From: a virus
Virus record (IMG/VR): IMGVR_UViG_3300024359_000822
Coordinates: 1 to 44,877 of that record
Reading direction: 5' to 3' (one strand)
Length of the DNA stretch: 44,877 nucleotides
Position numbers and translations under genes: made by a program. Under the pieces are notes generated by a model. The model searched no databases and had not been told where the DNA came from. It saw only the letters and a list, made by a program, of their open reading frames with translations. This document shows positions 39,664-44,877 of this stretch, in pieces. Positions within the stretch are counted from its first letter, which is position 1; every line of letters begins with the position of its first letter.

Positions 39664-40530
39664 ATGAGTGAAATTAGAAGTGGAAATGAAAGTAATTTAA
39701 ATACACCAAGAGACTTTGGTTCAAACTGTTTAAATGAATTTCTCACAGAAATTCAGGATGATATTTCTGGAGCTTGTATGATTCCAATACAATTACCACC
39801 AAAGGAAGTTCTTAATATTATTAAAAGAGCTAAAAAGTGGATGTATAAAAAATATGAATATTCTCTTAAGGAGAATTATTATCATATACCTAATGAAATA
39901 TTTGAGACTGAATACTTTAAGAAACATAGGACTCTAACTTTGCCAGGTGCAGCTTCTAGTGATGCTGAAGGAAATAAGAAAGACTTAGGTGGATCTGTTT
40001 ATTCAGTATATGGGCTTTATGATTTAGCATCAGGCTGGAATGGCGTTGGTAGTGGTATGGATAAAAGATTCCAAGGTGGATCTGACTTCTCTATGGAAAG
40101 AATGTTATTTAGAAGAATGTACGATGGTGCTGGAGCTGCAGATGCTGCTGAAGAATTACAATATTATGTATTGAATGCTTCTATGGCTGATCTGTCTAGA
40201 CAGATTCTAGAAAATCCTATTTCATTTCATTACTCACAACTAACAGGTGATTTAAAAATTATGGGAGATACTCCAAAGGGCGATGTGATATTAGAGGTAT
40301 ATGAGACTATTCACGATTGTGCTTTATTTGATGATGAGTTATTTTTTAGATACGTAAGTGCTAAGATTAAACAATCACTTGGTGCAAAATTAGGTATCTT
40401 TAAATTTGCAATGCCTGGTAATGTTGAATTTGATTATGGAGCTATAAAAGATATGGGTGATGAAGAATTATCTATAATTGAAGAAGAAATTAAAGGTGAT
40501 GAAGGTGTTGATTGGATGATGCACTCATAA
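39664..40530 (+). CDS. Probable virion structural protein
   Basis: A 288-residue protein containing ALFDDELFFRYVSAKIKQSL and LGIFKFAMPGNVEFDYGAI. Located between the amidoligase and the gp25-like gene; similar-looking proteins are encoded beside wedge genes in other large T4-like phages. Exact role unknown. Confidence 0.6.
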   Translation: MSEIRSGNESNLNTPRDFGSNCLNEFLTEIQDDISGACMIPIQLPPKEVLNIIKRAKKWMYKKYEYSLKENYYHIPNEIFETEYFKKHRTLTLPGAASSDAEGNKKDLGGSVYSVYGLYDLASGWNGVGSGMDKRFQGGSDFSMERMLFRRMYDGAGAADAAEELQYYVLNASMADLSRQILENPISFHYSQLTGDLKIMGDTPKGDVILEVYETIHDCALFDDELFFRYVSAKIKQSLGAKLGIFKFAMPGNVEFDYGAIKDMGDEELSIIEEEIKGDEGVDWMMHS

Positions 40531-40548
40531 AAAACGAATACATATAAA

Positions 40549-40902
40549 ATGGAGATCTATATTAAAGTCAATGGCGACCCAAATTTTGACGCAACTAAAG
40601 TACATATTGAAGACGAAGTTCAACAATTAATTACTCAAATTGAAACTATTCTATTTACTAGAAAGGGTGATGTTTTAGGATTTCCGGACTTTGGTTGTAA
40701 CTTAGGAGATATGATATATACATTTGGTTTTGCTGAATATAAAATTAAAAAGCAAATAAGAAGTCAATTAAATACATATTGTCCATTAGCGAATAAACAT
40801 AAAGTTAAAATTAATGTTTCTTTTGAAAGAGGAAATGCAAGAGATATAGGGTACATTAATATTGAGATAGATAATAAGTATGAAGTCTCAGTTCGTACGT
40901 AA
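40549..40902 (+). CDS. gp25-like baseplate wedge protein
   Basis: A 117-residue protein with the GPW/gp25 pattern: EDEVQQLITQIETILFTRKGDVLGFPDFGCNLGDMIY at the core, then a helix and the strands INVSFERGNARDIGYINIEID. gp25 is the conserved wedge element that contacts the sheath base. Its position just before the gp6-like gene is the usual order in contractile systems. Confidence 0.88.
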   Translation: MEIYIKVNGDPNFDATKVHIEDEVQQLITQIETILFTRKGDVLGFPDFGCNLGDMIYTFGFAEYKIKKQIRSQLNTYCPLANKHKVKINVSFERGNARDIGYINIEIDNKYEVSVRT

Positions 40903-40918
40903 ATTATAATAACAAAAA

Positions 40919-42751
40919 ATGGCTGAACAAAATTTTTTAAATACACTAAGAATTACTTCTAATAAAATTAGAGAGGACGCACGTAATTATATTATATCAG
41001 CATATAAAAGAGCTGGTACATTATTTACTACGGCTTCTCCGTTTGCTCAAATTGTTTTAGTTCTATCTGAAATAACTGAGCTTATCATGTTTTATATTGA
41101 AGATGCGTTAGTTGAACAAAATATTTATACAGCACAACATCCGGAATCTGTATATGGAATGTCTAGATTAACTGGACATGATGCGACAAGAGGTTATTCT
41201 GCATTTGGTGAAATTAGATTTAGATGGAGTCCATCTGCAAGTTTAGGAGATATTGCCGGAAATGGATTAGTTATAGATGGTAGAGCCGAACTTGAGTTTG
41301 AATCAAATGGATTGTTCTACACATTATTAACTTCTAGGGATGCCTTTAGAATTTCTAAATCAGATTTTAACTGGACTACATGTGGAATCGTACAGGGTGT
41401 TTTTGAAAAACAAACGTTTACTAGTACTGGTGAATCGATGCAATCTTTTAACTGTAAAACTGGCAGCGGTTTAACAGATCATAATAGAGTTACTATTAGT
41501 GTTAATGGAGAACAGTGGACTAAGCATGAATCTTTATATGATTTACTACCAAATGAAAAAGGCTATCTAATTAAGACTGGAATTTCTGGTGGGTTAGATA
41601 TTTATTTTGGTAACTCTAATTTTGGTGCTATACCAAATAAAGGCGCTATTGTAGAAGTAGAATATTTAAAACATAAAGGTGCTCAAGGTAATCTTAATGA
41701 TTCCGGTGAATTAAAAGTTAAATGGAAAGTTGAAGGTGAAGATTCAACTGGAACATTACATGACCTTAATGAACTATTAAATGTTGAAGTAACTTCTTCG
41801 CCAAAGATGGGAGCTAATAGAGAATCTATTGACTTTACAAAGATATTAACTCCTATGGCCTCTAAGAGCTTTGTGTTGGCTACTCCAGATAATTATGAAT
41901 ACTTTCTTTCTAAGTATGGTATCTTCTCTTATATTGACGCTTATAATAGAACTGACGACCAATACTTAGACGACGATAATGTTATTTATATTTTTGCAAC
42001 TCCGGATATTAAGAAAAAAGTTTCTAAAGGCGGTGATTATTTTTCAATGCCAGAAAAAGAAATGTTTTTTGCACAAGAGGAATATGACGCAATGTTAAAA
42101 GTGTTAGAAGACTCTGGTCAAATGATGGTAACGACAGAAGTTAATTTTGTAAAGCCACAAATTAGAAAATATTCAATGGATATTGATATTAGATATTTTG
42201 AAGGATTTAGTAAACAAGATATTTTTAATGATGTTAGGGCTGTTGTTTCTGATTACTTATTAAATATAACAAGAAGAGATAAACTACCTAAGTCTGATAT
42301 TATTTACATCTTAGAAGAAATAGAAGGTATTGATTCAGTAAATGTTAGATTTATTTCTGAAACTGAAGAAACAGCTAGAAGACTTGGTTATTATGAATCA
42401 ATTACAACACAAGTACAGCCACAAGAGCCAGTATTATTAGAAGATATTGGAAATGGTAAACAGAAATATGTGTTCTTTAAAAAATTAGAAACTGTAAATG
42501 TCGTAAGAGTTGATGATACTACTACAATCCCAGAAGATGTGGCTGGATTAGATCAATGGGGTGATATTATTATGGATAAAGAAGAAGTTGCAGTATTTAG
42601 AGGAGGTTGGCAAGATAGAGATGGTGATGTAATTGTAGATGATGCTCTTATGAATGAAGAGGCAGCATTAAGTATTAACTTTGACTCAACTCCAGTACCT
42701 AGAACAATTTACACTAGGGTACAGGCAGGAAATAGAAAAGCACTTAAGTAA
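40919..42751 (+). CDS. gp6-like (Baseplate J) wedge protein
   Basis: A 610-residue protein with N-terminal helices (NKIREDARNYIISAYKRA), the ITELIMFYIEDALVEQNIY segment, a beta insert with VTISVNGEQW, and a C-terminal J-like domain (YSMDIDIRYFEGFSKQDIFN, LPKSDIIYILEEIEGIDSVN). This is the order in gp6/gpJ wedge proteins, which form the inner baseplate ring. Shares its last base with the next start. Confidence 0.85.
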   Translation: MAEQNFLNTLRITSNKIREDARNYIISAYKRAGTLFTTASPFAQIVLVLSEITELIMFYIEDALVEQNIYTAQHPESVYGMSRLTGHDATRGYSAFGEIRFRWSPSASLGDIAGNGLVIDGRAELEFESNGLFYTLLTSRDAFRISKSDFNWTTCGIVQGVFEKQTFTSTGESMQSFNCKTGSGLTDHNRVTISVNGEQWTKHESLYDLLPNEKGYLIKTGISGGLDIYFGNSNFGAIPNKGAIVEVEYLKHKGAQGNLNDSGELKVKWKVEGEDSTGTLHDLNELLNVEVTSSPKMGANRESIDFTKILTPMASKSFVLATPDNYEYFLSKYGIFSYIDAYNRTDDQYLDDDNVIYIFATPDIKKKVSKGGDYFSMPEKEMFFAQEEYDAMLKVLEDSGQMMVTTEVNFVKPQIRKYSMDIDIRYFEGFSKQDIFNDVRAVVSDYLLNITRRDKLPKSDIIYILEEIEGIDSVNVRFISETEETARRLGYYESITTQVQPQEPVLLEDIGNGKQKYVFFKKLETVNVVRVDDTTTIPEDVAGLDQWGDIIMDKEEVAVFRGGWQDRDGDVIVDDALMNEEAALSINFDSTPVPRTIYTRVQAGNRKALK

Positions 42752-43032
42752 TGAGGAAGGATCTTAATAAAACAAAATCAAATGCTGCGCTTAATACTAA
42801 GCTTTATGAAGCTTCTAATACTAGAAAGGATTCTAGATTAAACAATGGAGTTCCTACTAGGCTTGCGGGTATTTTAAGTAATTCAGTATCTCCATTTATT
42901 TTAAGGAGTAAGATACTTGCAAATTTTGTTTTTTATATAGATAGATCGCTTGGTAATATTTTAAAAGCACCGGCATACTTAAAGAACTTTAAAAATTACA
43001 CTACTAAAAAAGACGACATAAACGTTAGATAA
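42751..43032 (+). CDS. Small protein between wedge genes, unknown
   Basis: A 93-residue basic protein starting MRKDLNKTKSNAALNTKLYE. Start and stop both overlap neighbours by one base (TAATG), so it is translationally coupled to the wedge genes and probably part of the baseplate or its assembly. Confidence 0.65.
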   Translation: MRKDLNKTKSNAALNTKLYEASNTRKDSRLNNGVPTRLAGILSNSVSPFILRSKILANFVFYIDRSLGNILKAPAYLKNFKNYTTKKDDINVR

Positions 43033-44877
43033 TGGCTTATAATAATTTAAGATTTTTTAAAGACACTGAAAATGACTTAAATTTGAAGACTAAATCTTCA
43101 AGTTATAGTGATAGTTTCTTACAGGGTAGTGTTTTTTTAGATGAGGTATCGACAGGGCTTTATGAAACTTCTAATATATTTGTATTAGAGGAAGTTATCC
43201 ATAGAAATAATTTTACATTTAATTATCCTAGGTCAGAATCTAGCACTCCAGCAATTCTTTGTTTTGAATGGGCAACAGAAAATAATTCAAACCATAGTGA
43301 TGATATTTTTATGTATGATGCAGAAATGCAAAATGGATTACCGATAGTTACAGAGAAAAAAACAGTTGAAATTAATCTTGGAGATTTTAGTGATGTTGAT
43401 AGCACAAACCCAGAAGGTTATTACATTATTAATGATTCTAAAAATAATACATCAGCACTTCAGGTTAATATTGCTATTAAATCTGAATTTGAAGGTGCTC
43501 ATGTTAGAATATTAAATGTCTATATAAAAGAAGGAAGTTCAAAAAATATGATAGCTTCAATTTCATTTTATGGTGAAGTTGTTGCTGAAGATGAAAGATT
43601 AAAAAATCTTTTACAGAATTTTGGAGCTACTTTAAGTGAAGGTGATTTTCTTTTATTTAAAAGTCATGATCTTTCTGAAATGTCGCCAGATAACATTTTA
43701 TTAAATCAAAAAAGAAAAGAACTCTTATTAGAGTTACACAATATTAAGCCGTTTGTTGGTACATATAAAGCAATCTTAAACGCAATTGATTTCTTTGGGT
43801 ATAATAATATTACATTAAAAGAATATTGGTTAAATGTAGATTCTTCTAAAAGTAATTTTGGTAAATTACATGCAGTTCCAGTACCTAACTCTTCAGTTAG
43901 GGGTGAAATGACTAGAAAGAAGCAGGTTATTCAGACTCCTTCTAAAACAATGAAAAAGACTAGTAAATTTAGTCTTGTTTATAGGCTTAATGAACCAAAC
44001 GGAACTTATGATGAGTGGGATATCCCAAATGTAACTGAGATTTTTGATTTTACACCAGAAGAAATTCTACTTAAATTATATGGATTATCTAAAAAGTTAC
44101 AATTAGATTTTTTACCCCTTAACGCTAAGATTATTGATATTACAGCAGAAGGTGATTATTTTACACAAAAAAATATAAATGTGTGGAATACTCAAAATGC
44201 AATATCTTATTTTAGTGAGGGTCATAATATTGATTTTAAAATAGACCAAGAAGAAAGATCTATTTTTATTGAAGATATGGCACTGGTAATTGGTAATGTT
44301 TTAGATCAAAATGATGCTACAAATAATTACGTAAAGTTTTTAAATTACCGTGATATAGATTATTCTACACTTACTTCTAGTGAAATCACTGAGTTAAGAG
44401 ATATTGTAGATGCATTCTATGAAAACTATCATGATAGAACTTTAGAAACTTGGAATGAGGGCACTCCAGTTGGATGTCCTATTATACTTAATGGAATTCC
44501 ATCGTTTGATGATATATGGGATGAGGCCCTTTTTACATGGGAAGATGCAGATCCAGATGGAAATGATCCAGTACCAAACGGAATTGAACAACTACACTCT
44601 GGTGTAACTTGGAATGACTGGTGGAAAAAATGGGTATATGAAATAGAATGGATAGTTACGGGTAGAAATGGGTATAATCAAAGTTTTAGAGGAGCAATTG
44701 ATGATTATTTAAGATTACCGATTTTCATTCCGCACAATGATGTATATAGTGTAGAGATGAGAACTTATGATTTATTTGGACATAGGTCTTATTATAAAAT
44801 AGACGATTTGTTTGAAGTTAATTTAAAAGATATTGAATTGTATGGTATTTATAAATGGCTAGAGTCTTTTACATGGG
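43032..44877 (+). CDS. Large baseplate wedge protein (gp7-like position), 3'-truncated by the window
   Basis: The frame is open from the ATG at 43032 to the window end, giving 615 residues so far (MAYNNLRFFKDTEND...). A helical segment KELLLELHNIKPFVGTYKAI is followed by KEYWLNVDSS. Trp-rich end (TWNDWWKKWVYEIEW). By gene order after gp25 and gp6, this is probably the gp7-equivalent, which bridges wedge proteins. Similarity beyond position is not clear to me. Confidence 0.75.
   Translation, partial: MAYNNLRFFKDTENDLNLKTKSSSYSDSFLQGSVFLDEVSTGLYETSNIFVLEEVIHRNNFTFNYPRSESSTPAILCFEWATENNSNHSDDIFMYDAEMQNGLPIVTEKKTVEINLGDFSDVDSTNPEGYYIINDSKNNTSALQVNIAIKSEFEGAHVRILNVYIKEGSSKNMIASISFYGEVVAEDERLKNLLQNFGATLSEGDFLLFKSHDLSEMSPDNILLNQKRKELLLELHNIKPFVGTYKAILNAIDFFGYNNITLKEYWLNVDSSKSNFGKLHAVPVPNSSVRGEMTRKKQVIQTPSKTMKKTSKFSLVYRLNEPNGTYDEWDIPNVTEIFDFTPEEILLKLYGLSKKLQLDFLPLNAKIIDITAEGDYFTQKNINVWNTQNAISYFSEGHNIDFKIDQEERSIFIEDMALVIGNVLDQNDATNNYVKFLNYRDIDYSTLTSSEITELRDIVDAFYENYHDRTLETWNEGTPVGCPIILNGIPSFDDIWDEALFTWEDADPDGNDPVPNGIEQLHSGVTWNDWWKKWVYEIEWIVTGRNGYNQSFRGAIDDYLRLPIFIPHNDVYSVEMRTYDLFGHRSYYKIDDLFEVNLKDIELYGIYKWLESFTW

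Overview
The window is a continuous, gene-dense piece of a large tailed-phage genome with a T4-like contractile tail. It is AT-rich, with mostly overlapping or abutting genes and almost all on the + strand. Evidence for a myovirus is a set of baseplate genes: a gp25-like wedge protein, a gp6/J-like wedge protein, a gp27-like hub, a gp5-like OB-fold spike without lysozyme, and a LysM gp53-like protein. Start codons are preceded by A/T-rich leaders and almost never by a Shine-Dalgarno sequence. Together with phage-encoded bS21 and S1-like proteins, this suggests a host in the Bacteroidota, but that is inference.

Layout. (1) 1-4.7 kb: the 3' part of a collagen-like fibre gene, then a 2OG-Fe(II) hydroxylase, a GT-B glycosyltransferase, a fused GT25-glycosyltransferase/lysyl-hydroxylase and a HAD phosphatase; this looks like a collagen-modification cassette. 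(2) 4.7-17 kb: an ATP-grasp enzyme, a DnaQ-like exonuclease, Hsp20, DnaJ, bS21, PhoH, RNase HII, a 5'-nucleotidase, a polynucleotide 3'-phosphatase, a UV-damage endonuclease and many small unknown or membrane proteins. (3) 17-21.8 kb: a run of genes whose products begin with a short 'MK-h-F-hNE' leader resembling the T4 capsid-targeting sequence, including a HExxH metallopeptidase and an 833-residue protein with repeated L-N-E type sites that looks like a prohead-protease-processed polyprotein, followed by a poly-Asp protein. (4) 21.9-27.2 kb: dCMP deaminase, an XPD/DinG-like Fe-S helicase, a third 2OG oxygenase and unknown small proteins. (5) 27.2-35.5 kb: baseplate hub and tube-initiation region. 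(6) 35.5-36.9 kb: a minus-strand CCA-adding enzyme operon. (7) 37-44.9 kb: S1-like protein, an amidoligase with a beta-helix tail, and the baseplate wedge genes, the last one running off the window.

Regulation. Two promoter-like classes recur. Class A is a strongly conserved ~64-bp element found five times (7344, 12681, 13903, 15534 and, inverted, 36880), each just upstream of a small or metabolic gene. Class B is a short GATATATA motif 25-40 bases before start codons, often opening structural operons (1268, 4701, 7994, 21171, 27192, 36981, 38318), likely a late promoter. Several clear rho-independent terminators separate units. A 14-bp perfect inverted repeat encloses the start codon of the RNase HII gene.

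The most notable systems are the collagen hydroxylation/glycosylation cassette next to its probable substrate, and the family of proteins carrying capsid-targeting-like leaders, which would make an ATP-grasp ligase, a metalloprotease and a multi-domain polyprotein candidates for virion-packaged, injected proteins. All function calls are from reading the sequence; no database search was run.
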